DNA of 7,769 bases from NCBI GenBank assembly GCA_022705465.1, contig JAKJEK010000041.1:1-7769 (forward strand), written 5' to 3'. Every line of letters begins with the position of its first letter. Position 1 is the first letter of the stretch. The notes beneath the pieces are model-generated. The model saw nothing but the letters and a program-made list of their open reading frames with translations, made no database searches and had not been told where the DNA came from. The position numbers and the translations under genes are program-made. Source of the DNA: Patescibacteria group bacterium. GTDB taxonomy: Bacteria; Patescibacteriota; UBA1384; XYA2-FULL-43-10; 1-14-0-10-43-13. Positions 1 to 5,284 of this stretch are shown one piece after another.

Positions 1-2
1 GC

Positions 3-935
3 GCCAAGGAATTCTTGATATTCTACCGATACACAACCAACGTTGCATTAAATGACAATGGCGACCAGGCAAGATTGATTGATCCTGGCGGCAAGGTGGT
101 ATCTATGCTTAGTTATGAAAAAGCCAGGAGGGCCGAGAGTTATTCGTTAGTAGACAACACCTGGCAATGGACAATAGCATCTACCCCAGGCCACGAGAAC
201 CTGTTGATCAGAAATATTGGTGCTTTTGGAGCGTTGGATAGTACTGTAGTATCAACAATCCAGGCGGGCAAACAAATGGGTGACGGCGCCATCATAACCA
301 TAGCGGGCGAGGTTTCCGCTCCACCACGCAGCCTTTCTGCCCGCTACTTTTACGTCCAAGATGACTCAGCAGCGATTCAGGTTTACTGTCATAGCTGTAT
401 ACTGCCCGAGTTAATACCCGGAACTGTAATCCAAGCAACAGGAAAGCTATCTGGCGATACGAGTGAACGACGCCTAATAATCGCTGGGACCGAAAATATT
501 TACGTACTTAACTACACCGAGGCGCCAAAACCAAAGAAAGTAGATATTGTTGCAATTGGTGAAATAACTGAGAGTCAGTATGTTATCATTAGAGGTAAAG
601 TTACTAATACAAGCGGTGATACCTTTTATGTCTCAGACGGCACAAGTCAGGCTAGAATCTTAGTTAGAAACAGGTCAGTAGTTAACAAGCCCACCTTGCG
701 TAAAGGGTATGAAGTTGAGGTTGCCGGCATCGTAAGCCAATACCGGGGAGAATTTCGTATATTGCCATTTAGCCGTGGACATGTTAAAATTATTCATCGG
801 ACAGGACAAAAACAGCAAAACAGACTACCCAATTCCGGATCAAGCGGATTAATATCACTAGCACTAACAACTCTCATATGGAATATATTGCAACTAGCGA
901 AGAGGCAACTTACAAAATTGCCGAAGAGGTGTTAA
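3..935 (+). CDS. Lamin-tail-domain / OB-fold surface protein, C-terminal part, with possible LPNSG sorting signal
   Basis: The gene is open at the left edge; the frame reads from base 3, so a TTG at 15 is probably internal. The first ~65 residues match the end of a lamin tail domain (LTD): ALNDNGDQARLIDPGGKVV, then SYEKA, WQW and STPGHEN, in the family order. Two OB-fold-like stretches follow, roughly residues 95-170 (IITIAGEV, YFYVQDD) and 180-262 (VIIRGKV, FYVSDG, YEVEVAGIV), counted from the TTG. The end carries LPNSG (271-275), a hydrophobic stretch (about 278-294) and a basic tail (KRQLTKLPKRC), the layout of a sortase signal with S in place of T. LTD and OB folds occur together in bacterial extracellular proteins, some tied to nucleic acid handling; a role in DNA binding or uptake is inference. 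The last 58 bases overlap tsaE. The domain calls are fairly sure; anchoring is tentative. Confidence 0.8.
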   Translation, partial: AKEFLIFYRYTTNVALNDNGDQARLIDPGGKVVSMLSYEKARRAESYSLVDNTWQWTIASTPGHENLLIRNIGAFGALDSTVVSTIQAGKQMGDGAIITIAGEVSAPPRSLSARYFYVQDDSAAIQVYCHSCILPELIPGTVIQATGKLSGDTSERRLIIAGTENIYVLNYTEAPKPKKVDIVAIGEITESQYVIIRGKVTNTSGDTFYVSDGTSQARILVRNRSVVNKPTLRKGYEVEVAGIVSQYRGEFRILPFSRGHVKIIHRTGQKQQNRLPNSGSSGLISLALTTLIWNILQLAKRQLTKLPKRC

Positions 936-1318
936 AAGGCGCCACTGGCGGTGATATTTTTGCACTTCAAGGAGACCTGGGGGCTGGCAAGACGACATTT
1001 GTCAAAGGAATCGCCAGAGCGCTGGGAATTGCTGCGACCATCACTAGCCCAACGTTTGTGTTGTTTAAAGAATATAGCATACCGGAAAATCAGAGTGCGG
1101 TCCCCTCACCGATTCAGAAGATCGTGCACGTCGACGCCTACCGGATGCACTCTATAGCTGACGCTGAAGCCATTGGCTTGCCTGAGTATTTTGAGCGGGA
1201 TGATGTTATGATGTTTATTGAGTGGCCGGAAAGAATTGAGCAAATCCTGCCACCCAGAACAAAATACCTCGTTTTTGAATATATTGATGAAAAAACAAGA
1301 AAGGTTGTATCCCACTAA
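878..1318 (+). CDS. tsaE: tRNA threonylcarbamoyladenosine biosynthesis ATPase TsaE
   Basis: TsaE is the small cytoplasmic P-loop ATPase that works with TsaB and TsaD to put the t6A modification at A37 of ANN-decoding tRNAs. The 146 residues fit the usual family length (about 140-160). The family signatures are all visible: a Walker A loop LQGDLGAGKTTF near residues 30-41, TSPTFVLFKEY after it, HVDAYRM in the middle, and IEWPERI near residue 115-121, followed by a typical short beta-rich end. The ATG at 878 puts TSEEAT about 30 residues before the P-loop, as is normal. No Shine-Dalgarno is visible before it, and the start lies inside the preceding gene, so translation probably relies on coupling. 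The tsaB start follows one base after the stop, so the two partners are made from one message. Identification is firm. Confidence 0.96.
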   Translation: MEYIATSEEATYKIAEEVLKGATGGDIFALQGDLGAGKTTFVKGIARALGIAATITSPTFVLFKEYSIPENQSAVPSPIQKIVHVDAYRMHSIADAEAIGLPEYFERDDVMMFIEWPERIEQILPPRTKYLVFEYIDEKTRKVVSH

Positions 1319-1319
1319 T

Positions 1320-1730
1320 ATGATTTTATACATTGACACAACCAAGACAGAAACAAGATTAGCTCTATACTCCGGCAACCAGTCGTTGATAGATGAGCAT
1401 ACAAAGGAGATGAAGTTCAGCCAGTCAGAGGAGCTGCTTCCAGCTATTGATCAGCTCCTTCGCCGAAACCACACAAGTAAGGACAAGCTTCGCGCACTAA
1501 TCGTCAACCAAGGCCCAGGCTCGTACACTGGAGTTAGAGTGGGTGTTACAACCGCTAATTTGCTGGCATTTGGCTTAAATATCCCGGTATTACCAGTTTC
1601 TGGCGATATTGACATTGACAATTTGGCTACTCAGGTCATCGAATTACCCGAAACCGGCTCCTTTTCGGAGCCAGTGATGCCGATATATTTACGCTCACCG
1701 CACATCACACAAAGCAAGAAATCATCATAG
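1320..1730 (+). CDS. tsaB: Short TsaB, t6A synthesis partner of TsaD
   Basis: TsaB is an inactive ASKHA-fold paralogue of TsaD that forms the TsaB-TsaD platform for tRNA t6A formation. The ATG at 1320 gives a typical TsaB beginning (MILYIDTTKTETRLALY). The hallmark NQGPGSYTGVRVGVTTAN lies near residues 60-77, followed by GLNIPVLPVSG. At 136 residues it is much shorter than the roughly 230 of E. coli TsaB: after VSG it passes through a short linker to PVMPIYLRSPHITQSKK, which resembles the normal TsaB C-terminus. The second domain is thus nearly absent, a pattern I associate with CPR-type genomes. The frame opens earlier, at 1218, but that reading lies within tsaE and lacks family similarity. 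A GAAAGG at 1299-1304 is 15 bases from the ATG, too far for a normal ribosome site, so reinitiation after tsaE is likely. Confidence 0.92.
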   Translation: MILYIDTTKTETRLALYSGNQSLIDEHTKEMKFSQSEELLPAIDQLLRRNHTSKDKLRALIVNQGPGSYTGVRVGVTTANLLAFGLNIPVLPVSGDIDIDNLATQVIELPETGSFSEPVMPIYLRSPHITQSKKSS

Positions 1731-1768
1731 TGCGGTGCGGGCGTTGGTAGACCATTTGCCGCTGAATA

Positions 1769-1777
1769 TGATATAAT
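1769..1777 (+). promoter_or_regulatory. Extended -10 promoter for the LCP gene
   Basis: TATAAT at 1772-1777 is preceded by TGA (1769-1771), giving the TGN extended -10 that can work without a good -35. The nearest -35-like words, TTGCCG (1756-1761) and TTGGTA (1744-1749), have spacers of 10 and 22 bases and are poor. Transcription would start near 1784, leaving a leader of about 35 bases with GGAAAG at 1809-1814 before the ATG at 1819. The rest of the 1731-1818 gap holds nothing else I recognise. Confidence 0.6.
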
Positions 1778-1818
1778 GGCGACATTGATATTAACATCAA
1801 ACACAAACGGAAAGTGCT

Positions 1819-3156
1819 ATGAATGATTTTGTGAAAACCTTACGCAAGGTACCTTTTTATCGTAAAAGGCTTTGGAAAATTGCCTTTTTATTTTTGTCAG
1901 TTGTGTTAATTTTCTCCGCGTCGCTTTTCGCTTATGTTTATTCGCAGGGATCCAAGGTTTTCGAAGACGGCATTGCTTCAACATTTCTAAAATCGCTAAC
2001 AGGTGAAGATGAGCCCGAAGGAATTAAGGAAGGGCGTACTAATATCGTGTTTATGGGAGTTGGTGGTAGCAACCATCCTGGAGGCCAATTAACGGATTCC
2101 ATAATGGTGGCAAGCCTGGACTCGGAACAAAAGGCGCTAGCATTAATATCCATACCACGTGATCTTTACGTGCCGGTATCTGGACATAAAACCAAGTCAA
2201 AAATTAACGAAGTGATGGCAATCGGTGAGCGGGAGAAAAAAGGAAGCGGTCCAGCGCTGGTTAAAAGTACTCTAACTGATCTGCTCGGTATTCCAATCCA
2301 TTACTATATCAACATCGACTTTGCAGGTTTCGAAAAATTCATTGATGAAATCGGTGGTATCGATGTACTGGTTGACAAGACTATTTACGACCCACACTAT
2401 CCAGATAAATCAATGAAGGGCTATGAACCCTTTTACCTTAAGGCTGGGCAGCACCATCTAAATGGCGCAATAGCACTCAAGTACGCCCGATCACGCCAAA
2501 CTTCATCGGACTTTGACCGGGCGGGAAGACAACAAAAAATCGTCCTTGCGGTAAAGGAAAAGATTCTGAGTTTGGGATTTTTAGCCAACCCTAAAAAGAT
2601 TATGGATACGATTGCTATTGCTGGCGATCACGTACGAACCGACATTTCCCCTACTGATATTAAGTCGCTCGCAAAACATTTTAAGGAGATTGATAATAGT
2701 AAAACTATTACGAAAGTATTATCAAACGGCAACAACGGCCCGCTGGTATCCGATTCGAGCAGTGGTACTTATTTACTACTTCCGCGCAACGGTGATTACG
2801 GCCAGATTAAGCATATTGCACAAAATGTATTCTCGACGGAGCAAACCGAGAATAAAGCTGATATCAAAATTGAAGTGCTGAACGGTTCAACCATCACCGG
2901 CCAAGGACTAAAATTAGCGAATATTCTAAAATCTTACGGCTACAGTATAATTAATATTGATAATGCCAAAGATAAGTATCAGCGCACAATCATTTATGAT
3001 TACTCAAACGGTAAAGCTCAAGGAACAATCAAGTTCCTGAAAGAAAGTTTAGAAGCAGATGTGGTCGAGAAAAGTCCGGAAAGCACCCAATCGGCAAGTA
3101 TCTCAATTGTGGTTGGAAACAATTACACTGGATTTGCCCAAAATAAAAATAAGTAG
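1819..3156 (+). CDS. LytR-CpsA-Psr (LCP) family cell-envelope glycopolymer transferase
   Basis: LCP proteins transfer lipid-linked glycopolymers (teichoic-acid-like polymers, capsule) to peptidoglycan on the outer face of the membrane. The 445 residues show a basic cytoplasmic N-terminus, one transmembrane helix (about 21-43), the LCP catalytic domain (about 73-285) and a LytR_C domain (about 347-432, starting ADIKIEVLNGS). Catalytic and lipid-phosphate-binding landmarks are present: LTDS with D93, SIPRD with R114/D115, KSKIN near 126-130, YARSR at 222-226 and DFDRAGRQQ at 231-239, so the enzyme looks intact. The ATG at 1819 has a GGAAAG 4 bases upstream. The gene has its own promoter and is followed by a 59-base gap. 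Older annotations call such proteins 'LytR transcriptional regulators'; the anchored extracellular domain argues against that. The exact polymer is unknown. Confidence 0.94.
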   Translation: MNDFVKTLRKVPFYRKRLWKIAFLFLSVVLIFSASLFAYVYSQGSKVFEDGIASTFLKSLTGEDEPEGIKEGRTNIVFMGVGGSNHPGGQLTDSIMVASLDSEQKALALISIPRDLYVPVSGHKTKSKINEVMAIGEREKKGSGPALVKSTLTDLLGIPIHYYINIDFAGFEKFIDEIGGIDVLVDKTIYDPHYPDKSMKGYEPFYLKAGQHHLNGAIALKYARSRQTSSDFDRAGRQQKIVLAVKEKILSLGFLANPKKIMDTIAIAGDHVRTDISPTDIKSLAKHFKEIDNSKTITKVLSNGNNGPLVSDSSSGTYLLLPRNGDYGQIKHIAQNVFSTEQTENKADIKIEVLNGSTITGQGLKLANILKSYGYSIINIDNAKDKYQRTIIYDYSNGKAQGTIKFLKESLEADVVEKSPESTQSASISIVVGNNYTGFAQNKNK

Positions 3157-3215
3157 GCAGCCAGGGCGAACTACCCACAGATTACGCAACTTATAAATCC
3201 TATTAATTCACAAAC

Positions 3216-3782
3216 ATGGCCTTTTTGTACCACAAGTTTACGCGTAGATTGCTGATCACTTTAGTGCTGTTCTGGAGTACTTTTTCGTTTTGGTCGCTTA
3301 ATCCGCTCGGTTTCAGCCGCATCATCGTGGCTGTATTGGGTGTTGCCTGCCTTTATTTTATCTGGCGCGAAATGGCTGCGGCTTTTTTGTTGATCTTCCT
3401 CTCTTTTACTTCAGCATACGCGCTGTTCGGCTTCTTTATCCAGTACAATCTTCCAACCTGGCTAGTCATGCTGGCAGTCATGGTAATCTTTGGGTTTCTA
3501 TTCATGTATAACGAGCAGAAATTGGGTATACTTGGGAACAAACGTTTGATCTATTTAGTACTGTTTGCCCTCATAATTCTGGAAGTATTTTTAATGTTAA
3601 CTTACTTCTATATAAATCCAATTAACCAGAGTTTGATTGTCGCTACCGTGAGCTACCTGTTCTCTGGTTTTTCTTTATCCATTTTGGCAAAACGAAGTGA
3701 TATCAAACTGGTTTCTTACGTGTGGATCGCTTTGGCGGCAACTCTGGCAATTTTACTGAGCTCAAATTGGTCGACACCTTAA
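3216..3782 (+). CDS. Seven-helix integral membrane protein of unknown function
   Basis: I do not recognise this 188-residue protein. It is very hydrophobic with about seven predicted membrane helices (roughly 11-28, 33-50, 53-74, 79-98, 111-132, 138-157, 164-182) and very short loops. The loops are basic at residues 8-11 (KFTRR), 108-110 (NKR) and 159-164 (KRSDIK). Aromatic residues are frequent and I see no catalytic or metal-binding motif. The ATG at 3216 starts the hydrophobic core after a KFTRR stretch; no Shine-Dalgarno precedes it. A TATAAA at 3192-3197 lies in the 59-base gap but lacks a matching -35, so read-through from the LCP gene is as likely. It sits between the LCP gene and an extracytoplasmic foldase gene, which suggests, without proof, a role in the cell envelope. 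That it is a real gene is well supported by length and composition. Confidence 0.82.
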   Translation: MAFLYHKFTRRLLITLVLFWSTFSFWSLNPLGFSRIIVAVLGVACLYFIWREMAAAFLLIFLSFTSAYALFGFFIQYNLPTWLVMLAVMVIFGFLFMYNEQKLGILGNKRLIYLVLFALIILEVFLMLTYFYINPINQSLIVATVSYLFSGFSLSILAKRSDIKLVSYVWIALAATLAILLSSNWSTP

Positions 3783-3787
3783 GTTTG

Positions 3788-3816
3788 TTGTGTTTTTGCT
3801 CGCATTGACATATAAT
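3788..3816 (+). promoter_or_regulatory. Sigma70-type promoter for the foldase gene
   Basis: TTGTGT (3788-3793) and TATAAT (3811-3816) are separated by 17 bases, the preferred spacing. Transcription would start near 3823, leaving about 20 bases of leader with GGAG (3836-3839) 4 bases before the ATG at 3844. The -10 is perfect and the -35 matches only in its TTG. The gap is otherwise a run of A and T. Confidence 0.6.
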
Positions 3817-3843
3817 CGATATAGTATAAAAAAATGGAGAGTC

Positions 3844-4866
3844 ATGAACAAGAAGCTGTTATCTTTTTTTAATTCACCGAAATTAGTAAAGACCAAGGAG
3901 AGACTCAGGACGCTATCTGATAGTCTGCCTAAGATCAAGTTAAAGCGGATCACCAAGACTAAGCGTGAGAAGGTCGTACGCTCGCGCAAACAAAAACTGG
4001 TTGCCGCGCTACCATGGGCATTATTAATTGTCGTTGTCTTTCAGGGCATATTTGCTGTGATGATCTATGGTTTGAAAAAAGAGGATAAAGTTACTCGTGC
4101 AGTCGCATCCGTTATCCCCTTCCCGGTAGCACTTGCCAACCACAACGTCGTAACTTACGACGACTACCTCAAAGAAAAAGACTACATCCATCATTTTTAC
4201 GGTGCTACAAAGCAGGAAAATGTAAATTTTAACGAAATCGATCGACAAATTCTTGATCAACTGGTAGAGAATAAGATTGTTGGTTTTCAGGCTTGGCGCT
4301 ATGGAATTGAAGTCACCGACTCAGATATTGACGGCACTTTGGCAACCGTTGTGGAGGAAAATGGCGGACAGGAACAGGTAGAAAAGGTACTAAAAGACCT
4401 CTACGGCCTGGATATGAAATCGTTTAGACGATTGATTAATAACCAGTTGCTCAGGGAAAAGATTAACGAGGACGTAATTGCTCATGTTACTGCACGCCAC
4501 ATTCTAGTGAGAGTAAACCAGGATGCTTCTGAAGCAGATGTTGCTGCCGCAAAAGCAAAAATCGATGACTATTTGAAACAGATTAAAGAGGGTGCGGATT
4601 TTGGCGAAATCGCCAAAAAGCACTCTGAGGATATCGGCAGCAACGAGCAAGGCGGCCAATTGTCCCCATTCGCCAGAGGCGAAATGGTCGAGGCTTTTTC
4701 TAACACCGCATTTACCACTCCTGTCGGTGAAATATCCGATCCGGTCAGAACAGAGTTCGGTTGGCACATTATCAAAGTCGAGGCCAGAAAAGGTGTCGTT
4801 GAAGATAAATTTATTGACTGGCTTTCTCAACTCAAGAAAGACAGTGTCATTCTTAAATTAATCTAA
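3844..4866 (+). CDS. Membrane-anchored SurA/PrsA-like parvulin peptidyl-prolyl isomerase
   Basis: This is a foldase that isomerises prolyl bonds in exported proteins at the outer face of the membrane. The 340 residues show a long, very basic cytoplasmic N-terminus (1-52), one transmembrane helix (about 53-75), a SurA_N-like helical chaperone region (about 86-215, with QLVENKIVGFQA and RRLINNQLLREKI) and a parvulin domain (about 217-314). The parvulin marks are ARHILV (217-222), GADFGEIAKKHSED (250-263), QGGQLSPFARGEM (269-281), EAFSNTAF (283-290) and FGWHIIKV (305-312). The ATG at 3844 follows GGAG; a GTG at 3790 in the same frame would place the promoter inside the gene. No lipobox is seen, so it is held by the helix rather than by lipid as in PrsA. 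It probably helps fold other surface proteins. The long charged N-terminus is unusual; its role is unknown. Confidence 0.93.
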   Translation: MNKKLLSFFNSPKLVKTKERLRTLSDSLPKIKLKRITKTKREKVVRSRKQKLVAALPWALLIVVVFQGIFAVMIYGLKKEDKVTRAVASVIPFPVALANHNVVTYDDYLKEKDYIHHFYGATKQENVNFNEIDRQILDQLVENKIVGFQAWRYGIEVTDSDIDGTLATVVEENGGQEQVEKVLKDLYGLDMKSFRRLINNQLLREKINEDVIAHVTARHILVRVNQDASEADVAAAKAKIDDYLKQIKEGADFGEIAKKHSEDIGSNEQGGQLSPFARGEMVEAFSNTAFTTPVGEISDPVRTEFGWHIIKVEARKGVVEDKFIDWLSQLKKDSVILKLI

Positions 4867-4871
4867 CAAGT

Positions 4872-5000
4872 ATGGCACACAAAAGATTGTTAATTTCAAT
4901 ATTTGCCATTCTGTCGATTGCCGTGGCTTTGTACGGTGTCCGGCAATGGCAATCCAGCTCGAGTTCTTTGCCGATTAGACAAGGGCAGGAAATTAGGTAA
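4872..5000 (+). CDS. 42-residue single-helix membrane peptide
   Basis: This short reading frame begins 5 bases after the foldase stop and ends 18 bases before the terminator stem, so it would be the last gene of that transcript. The product starts MAHKRLLISIFAILSIAVAL, a basic start and one hydrophobic helix (about residues 6-23), then RQWQ, a run of five serines and a polar end (IRQGQEIR). This is the layout of a small one-helix membrane protein. It could also be an uncleaved signal anchor; no AxA site or lipobox is present. There is no Shine-Dalgarno, so it would depend on coupling to the foldase gene. I do not recognise a family. Position and clean membrane topology favour a real gene, but short frames can arise by chance. 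Confidence 0.55.
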   Translation: MAHKRLLISIFAILSIAVALYGVRQWQSSSSSLPIRQGQEIR

Positions 5001-5018
5001 ATTCCAATTGATTCAACA

Positions 5019-5053
5019 AAACAAAAAGAGAGTCGTAAGCTCTCTTTTTGTTT
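5019..5053. terminator. Strong bidirectional intrinsic terminator
   Basis: A perfect 14-base inverted repeat, AAACAAAAAGAGAG (5019-5032) and CTCTCTTTTTGTTT (5040-5053), encloses a 7-base loop. The GAGAG/CTCTC core followed by TTTTTGTTT is a rho-independent terminator on the + strand; the A-tract on the left makes it work equally on the - strand. It closes the foldase-small peptide transcript and marks the last feature clearly belonging to the first gene block. Confidence 0.92.
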
Positions 5054-5195
5054 GCGATTGTTTTTTTAAACTTCTCTAACATTAGAAATGTTTCAATAAA
5101 CAACTTCTATTTCAAACGATTATTGATCTCGATAGAGTTAAAGCGATGCCCAGATCCAGCATATCTACCAATTGTTACAATTTTTAGCGCTAACA
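5054..5195. other. AT-rich gap with short palindromes, no gene seen
   Basis: I find no coding region here: the long frame covering it (open from 5048) lacks a ribosome site and its N-terminus is unlike the exporter it leads into. It is AT-rich like the first gene block. It holds TCTAA-CA-TTAGA (5075-5086) and the first two palindromes described in the candidate operator entry. Confidence 0.7.
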
Positions 5196-5208
5196 TTGAC
5201 AAATTGTC
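5170..5208. promoter_or_regulatory. Cluster of palindromes, candidate operators
   Basis: Three palindromes lie in 39 bases: AATTGT-T-ACAATT (5170-5182), TAGCGCTA (5185-5192) and GACAA-A-TTGTC (5198-5208). The last overlaps the -35 box of the exporter promoter. The first and third share the ACAA/TTGT half-site and their centres (5176 and 5203) are 27 bases apart. The AGCGCT word of the second recurs at 5230-5235, at the expected start of transcription. A dimeric repressor is a plausible reader, but no regulator gene is in view and I cannot name a family. Confidence 0.45.
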
Positions 5209-5224
5209 TTGTTTTGTGTATAAT
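5196..5224 (+). promoter_or_regulatory. Full-consensus sigma70-type promoter of the exporter operon
   Basis: TTGACA (5196-5201) and TATAAT (5219-5224) match the consensus at all twelve positions with the ideal 17-base spacer. Transcription should start near 5231. Such a strong promoter for a membrane exporter would normally be held down by a repressor, which fits the palindrome over its -35 box. Confidence 0.85.
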
Positions 5225-5229
5225 CACAT

Positions 5230-5256
5230 AGCGCTTCCCATAAGGGGGCGTGCGCT
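5230..5256 (+). promoter_or_regulatory. 5' leader hairpin of the exporter mRNA
   Basis: AGCGC (5230-5234) pairs with GCGCT (5252-5256), and TTCCC (5235-5239) can pair with GGGGG (5244-5248), using two G-U pairs, around an ATAA loop. A 3-base bulge (5249-5251) is left on one side. The hairpin would sit at or next to the first transcribed base, where such structures commonly protect mRNA from decay. It does not cover the ribosome site at 5267-5276. Confidence 0.45.
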
Positions 5257-5266
5257 TTCAAAACTT

Positions 5267-5276
5267 AGGGAGGTGG
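5267..5276 (+). promoter_or_regulatory. Strong ribosome binding site that sets the exporter start
   Basis: AGGGAGGTGG is a near-perfect Shine-Dalgarno. Its core ends 8 bases before a GTG at 5282 and 11 bases before the next codon, an ATG at 5285. The start is therefore one of these two, differing by one residue, and not the earlier in-frame ATG at 5087 or any start further upstream. Confidence 0.8.
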
Positions 5277-5284
5277 TGGCTGTG

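Noticed and set aside
1644..1659. LPETG motif in the TsaB frame
   Set aside because: No hydrophobic stretch or basic tail follows, and TsaB is a cytoplasmic protein; this is a chance match in the linker.
1656..1672. GGCTCC / GGAGCC hairpin read as a terminator
   Set aside because: It is inside tsaB, has only a 6-base stem and no T-tract after it; the gene continues to a sensible TsaB end.
3192..3197. TATAAA before the seven-helix membrane gene as a promoter
   Set aside because: No -35-like sequence lies at 16-18 bases, and the expected start would leave only about 12 bases of leader without a ribosome site; kept only as a remark.
3805..3816. TTGACA directly followed by TATAAT as one promoter
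   Set aside because: The spacing is zero; TTGACA cannot serve this -10. TTGTGT at 3788 has the proper 17-base spacing.
3790..3843. Upstream GTG start for the foldase gene
   Set aside because: It would bury the TTGTGT/TATAAT promoter in the coding region and has no ribosome site, while the ATG at 3844 has GGAG before it.
5048..5284. Extended exporter start at 5048 or the ATG at 5087
   Set aside because: The extension covers the perfect promoter and palindromes, lacks a ribosome site, and adds residues unlike RND N-termini; AGGGAGGTGG points to 5282/5285.
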